Assembly: GCF_004168255.1 (NCBI RefSeq)
Contig: NZ_SEWG01000006.1
Span: 124,001-188,000, forward strand
DNA: 64,000 nt
Reading direction: 5' to 3'
Source: Mucilaginibacter terrigena
GTDB taxonomy: Bacteria > Bacteroidota > Bacteroidia > Sphingobacteriales > Sphingobacteriaceae
Position 1 is the stretch's first letter. Every line of letters begins with the position of its first letter. The translations under genes and the position numbers were made by a program. This document shows positions 8,093-18,122 of this stretch, piece by piece. Below the pieces are notes generated by a model that saw nothing but the letters and a program-made list of their open reading frames with translations, was not told where the DNA came from and did not search any database.

Positions 8093-8100
8093 TACTTTTG
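8093..8100 (+). promoter_or_regulatory. -7 box of the aspS promoter
   Basis: TACTTTTG matches TAnnTTTG and lies 22 bases before the aspS start codon. The expected -33 TTTG is not obvious. The surrounding TCTCAAATCTC text belongs to a low-complexity intergenic repeat. Confidence 0.5.
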
Positions 8101-8122
8101 CAAACTTTTAACAAAAGGAATT

Positions 8123-9877
8123 ATGCTTAGAACACACACCTGCGGGCAATTAAATATCAGCAATTTAGGTGAAACGGTAACCCTTTGCGGATGGGTGCAA
8201 AAATCGCGCGACCTGGGGGGAACCACATTTATTGATGTGCGCGACCGTTATGGTTTAACCCAACTGGTTTTAAATACCGATACTGATGCCAGCCTGCGCG
8301 AAGCCGGTAAGCAGCTGGGCCGCGAGTTTGTTATTAAGGTAACAGGCACCGTGGTTGAGCGTTCTAATAAAAACACAAAAATATCGACCGGTGAAATAGA
8401 AATTACCATAACCGAACTTGAAATATTGAATGCTGCCAAGATCCCTCCGTTCTTAATAGAAGATGAGACCGACGGTGGCGAGGAACTGCGTGCCAAATAC
8501 CGCTATCTGGACTTGCGCCGTAACCCTATCCGCAACAATCTTGTTTTGCGTCACAAAATGGCTCAAGAGATCCGTAAGTATTTGGATGGATTAGATTTTA
8601 TAGAGGTGGAAACCCCTGTATTGATCAAATCGACACCTGAGGGTGCGCGCGATTTTGTGGTCCCAAGCCGCATGAACCCGGGCGAGTTTTACGCCCTGCC
8701 GCAATCGCCGCAAACATTCAAGCAACTGCTGATGGTAAGCGGGTTCGACCGTTATTTTCAGATCGTAAAATGTTTTAGGGACGAGGACCTGCGCGCCGAC
8801 AGGCAGCCGGAGTTTACGCAGATAGACTGCGAAATGTCGTTCATCACCCAGGAGGATATCCTGAATATTTTTGAGGGATTGACCCGCCATTTGTTCAGCA
8901 CTGTTAAAGGACTTGAGCTTGGCGATTTCCCGCGCATGCAGTACGCCGATGCCATGCGTTTATATGGTTCTGACAAGCCCGACACCCGCTTTGGGATGCA
9001 GTTTGTGGAACTGAACGATGTGGTTAAAGGTAAAGGTTTCAGCATTTTTGATAATGCCGAGCTTGTTGTTGGTATCAATGCAAAAGGTTGCGCAGGTTAC
9101 ACCCGCAAGCAAATTGACGAACTTACCGAGTGGATGAAACGCCCGCAAATTGGCGCTACCGGCCTAATTTATGCCCGCCATAACGAAGATGGTACCCTTA
9201 AATCATCGGTAGATAAATTTTACAACGAAGAAGAACTGGCTAAATGGAGTGCCGCTTTTGAAACAGAAAAAGGTGACCTAATTTTAATATTAGCCGGCGA
9301 AACCGATAAGGTACGCAAGCAACTAAATGAGCTGCGCTTAGAAATTGGCGGCCGCTTGGGCCTGCGCGATAAAAATAAATTCGCGCCGCTTTGGGTGCTG
9401 GATTTTCCGTTATTGGAATGGGACGAGGAAACTTCCCGTTTCCACGCCATGCACCACCCGTTCACTTCGCCAAAGCCCGAGGATATCGCCCTGCTGGACA
9501 CCGACCCTAAGAACGTACGCGCCAATGCGTATGATCTGGTTATCAACGGTACCGAAATTGGTGGTGGTTCTATCCGGATCCACGACCGTGAGTTGCAGGC
9601 ACTAATGTTTAAGCACCTGGGCTTTTCGCCCGAAGAAGCGCAAAAACAATTTGGCTTTTTAATGGATGCCTTTGAATACGGCGCGCCTCCGCATGGCGGT
9701 ATCGCGTTCGGGTTCGACAGGTTAACGTCTATCTTCGCCGGGTTAGATTCTATCCGCGATGTGATCGCGTTCCCTAAGAATAATTCGGGCCGCGATGTGA
9801 TGATCGATTCGCCATCAACCATAGCCGATGCGCAATTAAATGAACTAAAAATCAAAACAACTGTATCACCCGCGTAA
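8123..9877 (+). CDS. aspS: Aspartate--tRNA ligase
   Basis: A cytosolic class II synthetase of 584 residues that charges tRNA-Asp. The N-terminal OB fold (~1-105: [21 protein letters not shown]) binds the anticodon. The catalytic core carries motif 2 with [14 protein letters not shown] (Arg ~219), the bacterial GAD insertion (~290-420) and motif 3 with [11 protein letters not shown] (Arg ~533). Length and domain order are those of bacterial AspRS. The ATG start yields the usual MLRTHTCG N-terminus. A canonical tRNA-Asp lies at 63380-63453. The FKBP gene follows 23 bp downstream and may be co-transcribed. Confidence 0.97.
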   Translation: MLRTHTCGQLNISNLGETVTLCGWVQKSRDLGGTTFIDVRDRYGLTQLVLNTDTDASLREAGKQLGREFVIKVTGTVVERSNKNTKISTGEIEITITELEILNAAKIPPFLIEDETDGGEELRAKYRYLDLRRNPIRNNLVLRHKMAQEIRKYLDGLDFIEVETPVLIKSTPEGARDFVVPSRMNPGEFYALPQSPQTFKQLLMVSGFDRYFQIVKCFRDEDLRADRQPEFTQIDCEMSFITQEDILNIFEGLTRHLFSTVKGLELGDFPRMQYADAMRLYGSDKPDTRFGMQFVELNDVVKGKGFSIFDNAELVVGINAKGCAGYTRKQIDELTEWMKRPQIGATGLIYARHNEDGTLKSSVDKFYNEEELAKWSAAFETEKGDLILILAGETDKVRKQLNELRLEIGGRLGLRDKNKFAPLWVLDFPLLEWDEETSRFHAMHHPFTSPKPEDIALLDTDPKNVRANAYDLVINGTEIGGGSIRIHDRELQALMFKHLGFSPEEAQKQFGFLMDAFEYGAPPHGGIAFGFDRLTSIFAGLDSIRDVIAFPKNNSGRDVMIDSPSTIADAQLNELKIKTTVSPA

Positions 9878-9900
9878 CTTTCTGCGTATCTATATAAATT

Positions 9901-10371
9901 ATGAAAAAACATTTCCTGATACTAAGCTTATTCCTGTTTGCTTTCGCCTCGTGCAAAAAAGATGAAGCGCCGTTTGATGCCGCCGCACAGGCCGCAAAAG
10001 ACGAAACAGCGATACAAGCTTTTTTAACGGCAAACCCCGGCATTGATGCTACCAAAGATGCCAGTGGAGTTTACTACCAGGTAATTACAGAAGGCACAGG
10101 TTCGTATCCAACAGCAAGCCAAACGGTTACCGTAAACTATGTTGGCAAATTACTTAACGGAGCACAGTTTGACGCCGGAACAGGGCTTACGGTAAATTTA
10201 AGCGGCAGCATTATTAAAGGATGGAAAACCGGGTTGTTACATGGTAAGGTTGGGGGGCGTATGCTTCTTATTGTACCATCGGCATTGGCCTATGGCAACA
10301 GTTCGCCGGGCGAAAAAGTTCCGGCAAATTCGGTATTGGTATTTACCATTGATATTTTGGGAATCAACTAA
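9901..10371 (+). CDS. FKBP-type peptidyl-prolyl isomerase lipoprotein
   Basis: A 156-residue lipoprotein: an N-terminal signal with lipobox FAFASC (lipidated Cys18), a short linker, and a C-terminal FKBP domain (~60-156). That domain contains VTVNYVGKLLNGAQFD, IIKGWKTGL and LIVPSALAYGNSS. FKBP enzymes isomerise prolyl bonds and act as chaperones; this one should be anchored in the envelope and face the periplasm. It forms a tandem pair with the next gene (34 bp apart), sharing the signal, linker and domain layout, so the pair looks like a local duplication. Confidence 0.92.
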   Translation: MKKHFLILSLFLFAFASCKKDEAPFDAAAQAAKDETAIQAFLTANPGIDATKDASGVYYQVITEGTGSYPTASQTVTVNYVGKLLNGAQFDAGTGLTVNLSGSIIKGWKTGLLHGKVGGRMLLIVPSALAYGNSSPGEKVPANSVLVFTIDILGIN

Positions 10372-10405
10372 GCAATATAATTTATAATTAAACTTTTTTA
10401 TATCT

Positions 10406-10903
10406 ATGAAAAAATATTTCTTTATACTAAGCATGCTGGCCGTAGGCCTCGCGTCATGTTCAAAAAGCGATCCCGGACCGGTATATGATCCGGTAGCGCA
10501 GGCAAAAGCTGACGATGGTGTAATAAAGGCTTATTTAGCTTCGCACACCGATATCACTGCAACCAAAGATACATCCGGTTTATATTACCAGATAATTACT
10601 GAAGGTACGGGCCCGGTTATAACCAACGACTCGAAAGTAAAGGTGAGTTATGTAGGTACCGATATAAACGGGGTTAAGTTTGATCAAAGGGAAGACTATA
10701 CAACTACTTTATCAGCTTCTACCAACATCATAGCCGGCTGGAAAATTGGCGTGCCAAAAGTTAAGGTAGGCGGTAAAATATTACTGATAATCCCGTCAAC
10801 GCTGGCATACGGGCCTTATTCAAACGGGCCTATCCCTCCAAATTCGGTAATTATATTTGTTATTACAGTTAAGGAACTGGTTACAGGTACCACTCCTATA
10901 TAA
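10406..10903 (+). CDS. FKBP-type peptidyl-prolyl isomerase lipoprotein, second copy
   Basis: A 165-residue paralogue of the preceding gene: lipobox VGLASC (Cys18), the same AQAKADDGVIKAYLASH linker, and an FKBP domain with VKVSYVGTDINGVKFD, IIAGWKIGV and LIIPSTLAYGPYS. The active-site Phe-Asp and Tyr positions are retained, so activity is plausible. It probably shares a transcript with its twin; an intrinsic terminator follows at 10925-10953. Confidence 0.92.
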   Translation: MKKYFFILSMLAVGLASCSKSDPGPVYDPVAQAKADDGVIKAYLASHTDITATKDTSGLYYQIITEGTGPVITNDSKVKVSYVGTDINGVKFDQREDYTTTLSASTNIIAGWKIGVPKVKVGGKILLIIPSTLAYGPYSNGPIPPNSVIIFVITVKELVTGTTPI

Positions 10904-10924
10904 TTTCTTTTTCAAAAATTTGTT

Positions 10925-10953
10925 AAAAGCGCCTTAATTTAAGGCGCTTTTTT
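10925..10953 (+). terminator. Intrinsic terminator after the FKBP pair
   Basis: AAAAGCGCCTTAA pairs with TTAAGGCGCTTTT, and T residues follow immediately. It closes the aspS-FKBP-FKBP block. Confidence 0.85.
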
Positions 10954-11071
10954 GCTTTCGCGCCATCTGATAGCCAGGTTTTGCCAATGCATTATGCCTA
11001 AAGCCGTTAAAATGTGATGGGGACGGTTTTTAATATAAATCGCTATATTTAGCCTCACCAACCCCTTCATC

Positions 11072-12379
11072 ATGAAAAAATTATTCGTCCCGCTATTTTT
11101 GTTTGTCTCGTTATCGGCATCGGCCCAAAACAACGCTGCAAAAAAAATAGTAAGCGATAAAGCGGATGCGCTTGAAAGCAAAATTATAGCCTGGCGGCGC
11201 GATTTTCATGAACATCCCGAACTGGGCAACCGCGAGGTGCGCACATCTGCCATCATAGCCAAACACCTGCAGGCATTAGGTATTACTGTGCAAACCGGTA
11301 TTGCTACCACAGGTGTGGTGGGCATATTAAAAGGGGGCTTGCCCGGCCCGGTAGTTGCCCTGCGTGCCGATATGGATGCGCTACCCGTTATCGAGCGTGT
11401 GAACCTGCCTTTCGCATCGAAAGTTAAAACACAATATAACGGTAACGAAGTAGGCGTGATGCATTCCTGCGGGCACGATTCGCACATGGCTATTTTAATG
11501 GGGGTGGCCGAGGTGCTGTCGTCCATGAAAAAGGACCTGCGCGGTACCGTAAAATTCATATTTCAACCAGCCGAAGAGGGTGCGCCTACAGGAGAAAAAG
11601 GCGGCGCCGAAGAAATGGTGAAGCAAGGGGTAATGGAAAACCCAAAGGTTGACGTGATATTTGGCCTGCACATCAATTCGCAAACCGAGGTGGGCAAAAT
11701 AGTTTACCGCCCCGGCGGTACCATGGCAGGCGTAAAAGATCTGCAGATAACCGTAAAAGGCCGATCGGCACATGGCGCTTACCCCTGGAGCAGTGTTGAC
11801 CCAATTGTGGTATCGGCACAAATTATCACCAGTCTGCAAAGTATTGTAAGCCGCAATATAAACGTAACCGAAAACCCCGCGGTGGTTACTATCGGTGTAA
11901 TTAACGGCGGTTCGCGCTTTAACATCATACCCGAGAGTGTAAAGATGCAGGGCACCGTTAGATATTTTACCGACGGCGACGAAAAACTGATAACCGAAAA
12001 TGTAAAGCGTATTGCCACCAAAACTGCCGAAGCATACGGCGCTACTGCCGAGGTAATGATACCCTTTAGCAATAAATATCCCGTTACCTTTAATGATATT
12101 GCACTTACCGCCAAAATGCTGCCCACGCTGGAAGCTACCGCGGGTAAAGAGAACGTGTTATTGCGCCCGCCTGTTACCGGCGCCGAAGATTTTAGCTTTT
12201 ACCAGCAAAAAGTGCCGGGCATATTCTTCTTTTTAGGAGGGATGCCAAAAGGCGGTAATAGCATAACGGCCCCATCGCACCATACGCCCGATTTTTATTT
12301 AGACGAAAGCGGCTTTACCCTTGGTGTAAAGGCCTTGTGTAATTTAACGCTGGATTATATGGCAGGGAAGGGAAAGTAA
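11072..12379 (+). CDS. M20 family metallo-amidohydrolase, secreted
   Basis: This 435-residue zinc hydrolase has the IAA-amino-acid/hippurate hydrolase type of M20 fold. A signal peptide (MKKLFVPLFLFVSLSASAQ) is followed by the catalytic domain with VALRADMDALP (~97), MHSCGHDSHMA (~130, metal ligands) and FQPAEEGAPTG (~165). The dimerisation domain sits in the middle, and the PVTGAEDFSF block is near the C-terminus. Enzymes of this group cleave N-acyl amino acids in the periplasm; the exact substrate cannot be read from sequence. The next gene starts one base after the stop, so the two are co-transcribed. Confidence 0.9.
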   Translation: MKKLFVPLFLFVSLSASAQNNAAKKIVSDKADALESKIIAWRRDFHEHPELGNREVRTSAIIAKHLQALGITVQTGIATTGVVGILKGGLPGPVVALRADMDALPVIERVNLPFASKVKTQYNGNEVGVMHSCGHDSHMAILMGVAEVLSSMKKDLRGTVKFIFQPAEEGAPTGEKGGAEEMVKQGVMENPKVDVIFGLHINSQTEVGKIVYRPGGTMAGVKDLQITVKGRSAHGAYPWSSVDPIVVSAQIITSLQSIVSRNINVTENPAVVTIGVINGGSRFNIIPESVKMQGTVRYFTDGDEKLITENVKRIATKTAEAYGATAEVMIPFSNKYPVTFNDIALTAKMLPTLEATAGKENVLLRPPVTGAEDFSFYQQKVPGIFFFLGGMPKGGNSITAPSHHTPDFYLDESGFTLGVKALCNLTLDYMAGKGK

Positions 12380-12380
12380 C

Positions 12381-13037
12381 ATGAGCACAGAACTGATCAC
12401 CTATAAAAAGTTTAACGATGCGGCCCTGGCAAATGAACTTGCCGAAACTTTGGGCCGGTATAATATCCCTTATACGGTAGAGGAAGAATCTACCTTGTTT
12501 AACCCAACATTTTATGCTGATGAAACCGCTAACGATTACGCGGTGAAAATTAGCGCCGACGATTTTTTAAAAGTAAACGATATCCTGAAAGCGGAAGAAA
12601 TGCAAAGTGTTGCCGCTGTTGGCCCCGATCATTACCTTTACGATTTTACCAACCAGGAACTTACCGACCTGGTATCGAAACCCGACGAGTGGAGCCAGTT
12701 TGATAATTTGCTGGCTGTTAAGATACTTAACGAGCGCGGCGTAAAGATCACCGAGCAAAACATCATTCAGCTACATTCGAAACGGTTGGAAGAACTTAAA
12801 GCGCCCGAAAAGCCGCAGCTAACCTGGATCATCTTCGGTTACTTTTTTGCGATATTTGGGGGCTTGCTGGGCGCATTTGTTGGCTGGCACTTATCAACGC
12901 ATAAAAAAATATTGCCCAATGGCGAGCAGGTATTTAGCTACACCGAAACCGACAGGGCGCACGGCACCAGGATCTTTTATCTTTCTATTTTGGTGTTGAT
13001 TATTGCCATTGTTTTAAGGTTTACCCAAAGTAATTAA
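12381..13037 (+). CDS. Hypothetical protein with DUF2007-like N-terminus and two membrane helices
   Basis: The 218-residue product begins with a soluble ferredoxin-like stretch (ELITYKKFNDAALANELAETL, ~1-75). That resembles the putative signal-transducing DUF2007 fold, which is inference. A helical middle follows, then two hydrophobic segments: WIIFGYFFAIFGGLLGAFVG (~149-168) and FYLSILVLIIAIVLRF (~199-214). Function unknown. It lies between the amidohydrolase and a small phosphatase-like gene with almost no spacing, so all three are likely one operon. Confidence 0.75.
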   Translation: MSTELITYKKFNDAALANELAETLGRYNIPYTVEEESTLFNPTFYADETANDYAVKISADDFLKVNDILKAEEMQSVAAVGPDHYLYDFTNQELTDLVSKPDEWSQFDNLLAVKILNERGVKITEQNIIQLHSKRLEELKAPEKPQLTWIIFGYFFAIFGGLLGAFVGWHLSTHKKILPNGEQVFSYTETDRAHGTRIFYLSILVLIIAIVLRFTQSN

Positions 13038-13045
13038 GCGTAGCT

Positions 13046-13360
13046 TTGCCCAATCTCCTCTTCATTTGCAGTAAAAACCAGTGGCGCAGCCCTACAGCCG
13101 AAGTATTATTTAAAGGCCACAGCTTTCACTATGCCCGCAGTGCAGGCACCGGCGATAAAGCGCGCATTAAGCTCAACCAAAAATTAATTGACTGGGCCGA
13201 TGTGGTGTTTGTGATGGAATACAAACACCGCGATATTATTAAACAAAAATTTGATGCCCGCCATAAACAGCTTGTAGTTTTAAATATCCCCGATGACTAC
13301 CGGTTTAACGACCCGGAACTGGTAGAGATATTGAAATCGGCATTGGCAGAGTGGCTGTGA
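13046..13360 (+). CDS. Low-molecular-weight protein tyrosine phosphatase-like protein
   Basis: A short (104-residue) member of the LMW-PTP fold. The P-loop CSKNQWR at residues 8-14 fits C-X5-R, with SPTAE following as in the family. LIDWADVVFVMEYKHRD supplies the middle helix, and LNIPDDYRFNDPELV carries the Asp of the general-acid region. The start is TTG at 13046, giving the standard MPNLLFICS N-terminus; no in-frame ATG fits. It begins eight bases after the previous stop. Likely cytosolic; substrate unknown. Confidence 0.8.
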   Translation: MPNLLFICSKNQWRSPTAEVLFKGHSFHYARSAGTGDKARIKLNQKLIDWADVVFVMEYKHRDIIKQKFDARHKQLVVLNIPDDYRFNDPELVEILKSALAEWL

Positions 13361-13484
13361 ATAAAATTTGACAGTTTAACAGGTATCAATCCGTTAGCGA
13401 TCTTAACTATATTAAATTATTACGCCCATTTTATAATATGTAATTAGTTTATATATTTGATTATCAATCATTAAACCTAAACTT

Positions 13485-13991
13485 ATGACAGTAATCGATG
13501 TAATTACCTGGACCTGTGCTGCGGTGTTTATTTTGACGGCGGCTATCACATTATTATCAGTTCTCAACTTAATAAAGATCGAACCCCAATTCAGGGAAAA
13601 GCTTTTTTATGCTCTTTTAATTGAAATTGTTGTTGGTAGCGTAGCTGTTTTTAATACTAACGTTTCAAATAGCCACCTGAACATCATAAGGGTATCCAAT
13701 CCTAAAGATGGCACTACCACAAGAGTAAAACCTGGCGATAATTTCTTCATTAACGGTGTTTGTGCAAGGGAGCCCGGGGCTTCTTTTGAGGGCGAAATAA
13801 AAATAAAAAACAAGGAGTATAAGCTTGTTGATTTCAATATCAACAATCGGGACATTTTTACGGCATCTGCAGTATTAGATAGCGATACTCTTCAACAAAC
13901 ACCTATGAAAATAAGTGTCAGGCTAATTTCAAAAGGAAAAATAATTTATGCTGATACATCCACTACAAATATCATAATCTCAAGGCAATGA
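13485..13991 (+). CDS. Hypothetical membrane-anchored protein
   Basis: A 168-residue protein with two N-terminal membrane helices (~8-30 and ~40-57) and a C-terminal domain predicted outside the membrane, with beta-rich stretches (KDGTTTRVKPGDNFFINGVC, FEGEIKIKNKEYKLVDF). I do not recognise a family. It is AT-rich compared with its neighbours and stands alone, so it could be an acquired gene. No function proposed. Confidence 0.6.
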   Translation: MTVIDVITWTCAAVFILTAAITLLSVLNLIKIEPQFREKLFYALLIEIVVGSVAVFNTNVSNSHLNIIRVSNPKDGTTTRVKPGDNFFINGVCAREPGASFEGEIKIKNKEYKLVDFNINNRDIFTASAVLDSDTLQQTPMKISVRLISKGKIIYADTSTTNIIISRQ

Positions 13992-14115
13992 GTGTAAACT
14001 TTTGCCCTTGTAACCCTGAGGCGTTGGATGACAAAACAATTTGCTCAAACTTGCGCTCGTTGCAGACGAGCGCAAGGATAATCTATGAAACCCGCCTTCG
14101 CTCGTAAAGCGGTTA

Positions 14116-15651
14116 TTACTTTTCCACTTTCCTGAAATCGTAAGGGCTGTACTCCACAAAATCGGCTACTTTAACGCGTATGCCCGTCACTTTACCATCT
14201 TTAACAAAAAACGGGAATATGGCCTTACCAAACACCGGGTCAGAAAAGGTAACATAGAACCGGTTGCCGCCCAGTGGCTGTAGCTTGGCATACATTTTTG
14301 GGTGGTGCTCAAAACGGATCTCCAGGTCGTTACCATTTTCGCCCCGGGTAATTTCCAGGCTGCCATAAAAATCGTTTACGTATTTGCCGGTGTATTTATT
14401 GGCAGATAGCGCGGGTTTAATATTCAGCAGGGTGCTGTCGCGCAGCTTTTTATCGGCTGCCAGTTCTGCAGTAGTGTTGGTTTTATTATTGGCCAGGTAA
14501 GTATCGTTATAATGGTAGTTCTTGTTTTTAAAGAACGCGTCGATGATATCCCATCGCAGTGCTTCGTAAAGCGCGTTTTGGTCGGTATTGGTCAGGATTA
14601 TAATGCCCAGGTGCTCTTTAGGCACCAGCGTTACCGATGATACATAACCGCTTACCCCGCCGTCGTGCATAACCAGGCGCCGGCCGTCGTAATCCTGTAT
14701 AAACCAGCCCAGCCCATAAAGCTGAAAGCCGCTATCGCCGTTTAAATGGTTAACGTTGCCCACCACATCCTGCGCCTGGCGGGTAGCTGCAATAGCCGAT
14801 GCCGGTATTACCTGCTTATTGCCAACTTTACCATTATCCAGTAAAGCCATTACCCACTTACTCATGTCATTTACCGACGAGCAGATACTGGCGGCAGGCG
14901 CCAGCCCATCGGTATTACAATAAGGTATGGCGGTGAGGCGACCGTCGACCAGTGTGTGCGCCACGGTGCGGTTAAGCGCTTTTGGCATTTCGGCGGTTAG
15001 GGCCAGTGTGCTGTTCATCCCCAGCGGGGCAAAAATCTCGTCCTTTAAATAGGTTTCCCATTGCTTGCCGGTAACCCTGGGGATAATTTCGCCCGCCGTT
15101 AAAAATGCCGAATTGGTATACCCCCATGTAGTACGGAACGGATAGGTGGCTTTCATTTTACCAAGCTTATCTATTACCTCGTGGCGGCTTAAGTTGGTAT
15201 TATAAAAAGTAAAATCGCCCTGAAATGTGCGAAACCCGAGGCGGTGGCACAGCAGATCTTTAACAATGGCCATATCGCCGGCCGCTTTGTTTTCCAGCTT
15301 AAACTCGGGGATGTATTTGGTTACCCTTTCATCAAGCGATAACTTTTTTTCGGACTGCAGCATGGCTAAGGCCGTTGCGGTAAAAGCTTTGGTATTGCTG
15401 CCTATCATAAACAAGGTGTTTGCATCTACCTTATTGGGCAGGCCAAGCTCTTTTATACCGTATCCCTTCATCAATACTATCTTGCCATCCTTTACAATAC
15501 AAACAGCCGCGCCGGGGATGCGCCAGTCGGTTAGGGCCTTATTTATATAGGTGTCCAGGCTATCCTTAATAAATTTACTCCTGTCAACATCCTGCGCGTT
15601 AACAGTAACAAAGGCAATAAGGCATAAAAGCAGTAAGTGTAATTTTTTCAT
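14116..15651 (-). CDS. Serine hydrolase, beta-lactamase class C/PBP4* family
   Basis: A secreted S12-type hydrolase of 511 residues when started at 15651 (MKKLHLLLLCLIAF, a good signal peptide); the in-frame ATG at 15666 would add MIYYT. Motif one is Ser85-x-x-Lys88 (GSNTK), motif two is Tyr178-x-Asn180 (WGYTN), and the third is HDGG replacing KTG, as in esterase and peptidase members. The C-terminal ~110 residues form a DUF3471-like beta domain (YTGKYVNDFYGSLEI). Members cleave D-amino peptides, esters or beta-lactams; which one applies is not evident. It is divergent from the DPP IV gene. Confidence 0.88.
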   Translation of the reverse strand: MKKLHLLLLCLIAFVTVNAQDVDRSKFIKDSLDTYINKALTDWRIPGAAVCIVKDGKIVLMKGYGIKELGLPNKVDANTLFMIGSNTKAFTATALAMLQSEKKLSLDERVTKYIPEFKLENKAAGDMAIVKDLLCHRLGFRTFQGDFTFYNTNLSRHEVIDKLGKMKATYPFRTTWGYTNSAFLTAGEIIPRVTGKQWETYLKDEIFAPLGMNSTLALTAEMPKALNRTVAHTLVDGRLTAIPYCNTDGLAPAASICSSVNDMSKWVMALLDNGKVGNKQVIPASAIAATRQAQDVVGNVNHLNGDSGFQLYGLGWFIQDYDGRRLVMHDGGVSGYVSSVTLVPKEHLGIIILTNTDQNALYEALRWDIIDAFFKNKNYHYNDTYLANNKTNTTAELAADKKLRDSTLLNIKPALSANKYTGKYVNDFYGSLEITRGENGNDLEIRFEHHPKMYAKLQPLGGNRFYVTFSDPVFGKAIFPFFVKDGKVTGIRVKVADFVEYSPYDFRKVEK

Positions 15652-15753
15652 GGTATAATATATCACGGGCTTTAAAATGCTAATTTAACGCAAAATTTAC
15701 AGCAGCATTATTTATTTAATAAATTAAGGGACAATTATTAAAATCAAATTTTC

Positions 15754-17979
15754 ATGAACACTAAATGTTACCGCACCGGGCTGTTTGCCCTTGCGATTTT
15801 GCTATTAACGCTTGCACAAAACAGCGTTATGGCCCAAATACCATCAACCCATTGGGCAAAAGATGGTTACCAGTATTATAAAGTACAAAGCGGCGAAATT
15901 GTGGTGCTTGATGCCCGCGATGCCAACAAAAAAACCGTATTGGTAAACAAGGAAATGCTTACCCCGCAGGGGCAAAAGCCTATAGGCGTACGTAGCTTTT
16001 ACCTGTCGGCCGACGGGCAGAAGGTACTGCTGTACACCAACGCCAAAAAGGTATGGCGCTACGCTACCCGCGGCGATTATTGGGTGTATGATTTTGCAGC
16101 AAAAAAATTAACCAAACTGGGCACCAACCTGCCGGCATCATCTATGATGTTTGCCAAGTTCTCGCCCGATGCCAGCAAGGTTGGGTACGTAAGCGGGCAT
16201 AACATTTATGTAGAAACCCTGGCCGACGGCAGTGTTAAGCAATTAACTACCAACGGTACGGATAAACTGATAAACGGCACGTTCGACTGGGTGTACGAAG
16301 AAGAGTTTTTCTGTCGCGATGGATTCCGCTGGAGCCCGGATGGTAACCAGGTAGCTTACTGGCAAATAGATGCCAGCAAAACCAGGAATTACCTGATGCT
16401 GAATACAACCGACTCTATTTACCCTTACGTAAAACCTGTTGAATACCCGGTAGCGGGCGAAGCGCCCTCACCATTTAAAATTGGTGTGGTAAGCGCGACA
16501 GGGGGCGCTACCAAATGGATGGATATCCCGACAGACCCGGTTCTGCAATCGTATGTACCAAGGATGGAGTGGGCGGCCAATAATACCGAACTGGTCATTC
16601 AGCACCTTAACCGGGCTCAAAACCAAACCGAGGTAATGCTTTGTAATGTTGCCACCGGCGCATCAAAAACCATTTACCAGGAAAAAGATGCCGCTTGGGT
16701 AGATATTTTGCCAGAGTGGGAAGAGACCTACTATTATGGCGGCTGGGACTGGTTTAAAAACGGTGCAGACTTTTTATGGGCCAGCGAAAAGGACGGCTGG
16801 CGGCATTTATACCGCATAAGCCACGATGGTAAAAAGGAAAAGCTTATAACCAAAGGCAATTACGATGTGATGCAGATAAACGCTATCGACGAAAAATCGG
16901 GTTATGTTTATTTCTCGGCTTCGCCGGATAATGCTACGCAAAAATACCTTTACCGCACAAAACTGGATGGCAGCGGTAAAGCCGAACGCCTTACCCCTAT
17001 GAACGAGCCAGGCACCCATAATTATGATGTATCGCCAAATGGCAAGGCGGCTACGCATAGCTTCTCAAACTACTACACCGAGGCCGTTAACGAAGTTGTT
17101 TCCCTGCCCGATCATAAAACCTTTAGCGGCGATGAAAAAGTGGCCAAAGCGGTCACCGCATCTGCAGGACTGAAAGCAAAATCGAACGTTGAGTTTTTTA
17201 AAGTAAAAACTGAAGACGGCGTGGAAATGGACGGATGGATGGTAAAACCTAACGATTTTGATCCCGCCAAAAAATACCCGGTAGTGCTATTTGTTTACGG
17301 CGAACCATGGGGCCAGAATGTGAAAGACGAGAACGGATCGAGCTATAACTTTATGTACAACGGCGATATGGCAAAGGATGGCTACATCTACATGTCGATT
17401 GATAACCGTGGTACACCTGTGCCCAAGGGGCGCGAGTGGCGCAAATCTATCTACAAAGGCATTGGTACGGTAAACATCCGCGACCTGGCCATGGGCACCA
17501 AACAATTGCTTAAAGACCGCTCGTACCTGGACACCTCGCGCGTGGCTGTATGGGGCTGGAGCGGCGGCGGTTCATCAACCCTAAACCTGATGTTCCAATA
17601 CCCCGAGATCTTTAAAACCGGGATAGCCATTGCTGCAGTAGGCAACCAGTTAACCTACGATAATATTTACCAGGAGCGCTACACCGGCGTGCCGGTTGAT
17701 GCAGAAGGCAGGGCCGCGTACACCAAAGGGTCGCCTATTACTTATGCTAAAAACCTTAAAGGCAATTTACTGTACATACATGGTACCGGCGATGATAACG
17801 TGCATTATCAAAATGCCGAACTGCTGATAAACGAACTGGTTAAATACAATAAACAATTCCAGTTGATGCTATATCCAAACCGTACCCACAGCATATCTGA
17901 AGGTGCGGGCACAGGTATGCATTTACGCACCCTGTACACCAACTATTTAAGGGAGCATTGTGCGCCGGGCGCGAGGTAA
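15754..17979 (+). CDS. Dipeptidyl peptidase IV-like S9 family peptidase
   Basis: A periplasmic 741-residue prolyl dipeptidyl peptidase. A signal peptide ends at about SVMAQ. The N-terminal beta-propeller contains DWVYEEEF (~179-186), the double-Glu motif that fixes the free amino terminus of the substrate. The C-terminal alpha/beta-hydrolase domain carries Ser603 (GWSGGGS), Asp680 (GTGDD) and His712 (RTHS). It removes X-Pro or X-Ala dipeptides from peptides and fits the peptide-scavenging enzymes common in this phylum. It stands alone, and a bidirectional terminator follows. Confidence 0.95.
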   Translation: MNTKCYRTGLFALAILLLTLAQNSVMAQIPSTHWAKDGYQYYKVQSGEIVVLDARDANKKTVLVNKEMLTPQGQKPIGVRSFYLSADGQKVLLYTNAKKVWRYATRGDYWVYDFAAKKLTKLGTNLPASSMMFAKFSPDASKVGYVSGHNIYVETLADGSVKQLTTNGTDKLINGTFDWVYEEEFFCRDGFRWSPDGNQVAYWQIDASKTRNYLMLNTTDSIYPYVKPVEYPVAGEAPSPFKIGVVSATGGATKWMDIPTDPVLQSYVPRMEWAANNTELVIQHLNRAQNQTEVMLCNVATGASKTIYQEKDAAWVDILPEWEETYYYGGWDWFKNGADFLWASEKDGWRHLYRISHDGKKEKLITKGNYDVMQINAIDEKSGYVYFSASPDNATQKYLYRTKLDGSGKAERLTPMNEPGTHNYDVSPNGKAATHSFSNYYTEAVNEVVSLPDHKTFSGDEKVAKAVTASAGLKAKSNVEFFKVKTEDGVEMDGWMVKPNDFDPAKKYPVVLFVYGEPWGQNVKDENGSSYNFMYNGDMAKDGYIYMSIDNRGTPVPKGREWRKSIYKGIGTVNIRDLAMGTKQLLKDRSYLDTSRVAVWGWSGGGSSTLNLMFQYPEIFKTGIAIAAVGNQLTYDNIYQERYTGVPVDAEGRAAYTKGSPITYAKNLKGNLLYIHGTGDDNVHYQNAELLINELVKYNKQFQLMLYPNRTHSISEGAGTGMHLRTLYTNYLREHCAPGAR

Positions 17980-17989
17980 GCCTTACGCC

Positions 17990-18058
17990 GGCCCCCTCCA
18001 AAGCAGAGGGAGATAAAATTCACCTTCTTAACCCTCTCCTTTGGAGAGGGTTGGGTGA
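17990..18058. repeat. CCCTCTCC/GGAGAGGG intergenic repeat
   Basis: Text of the type CCCCTCCAAAG, then CCCTCTCCTTTGGAGAGGG and TTGGGTGAGG, forms a self-complementary element. Related copies in the window lie around 26031-26130, 32757-32891, 40205-40240, 49842-49890 and 57042-57150. Confidence 0.6.
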
Positions 18059-18066
18059 GGCCAAAG

Positions 18067-18100
18067 CAAAAGCCCCGCCGGCATAACCGCGGGGCTTTTT
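18067..18100. terminator. Bidirectional terminator between DPP IV and ssb
   Basis: AAAGCCCCGC pairs with GCGGGGCTTT, with T-runs on both strands. It separates two convergent genes. Confidence 0.85.
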
Positions 18101-18122
18101 ATATAATATGTTTGTAATTGGG

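Noticed and set aside
9220..9912. Minus-strand 230-residue frame
   Set aside because: Fully antisense to aspS; Ser/Pro-rich with no family features.
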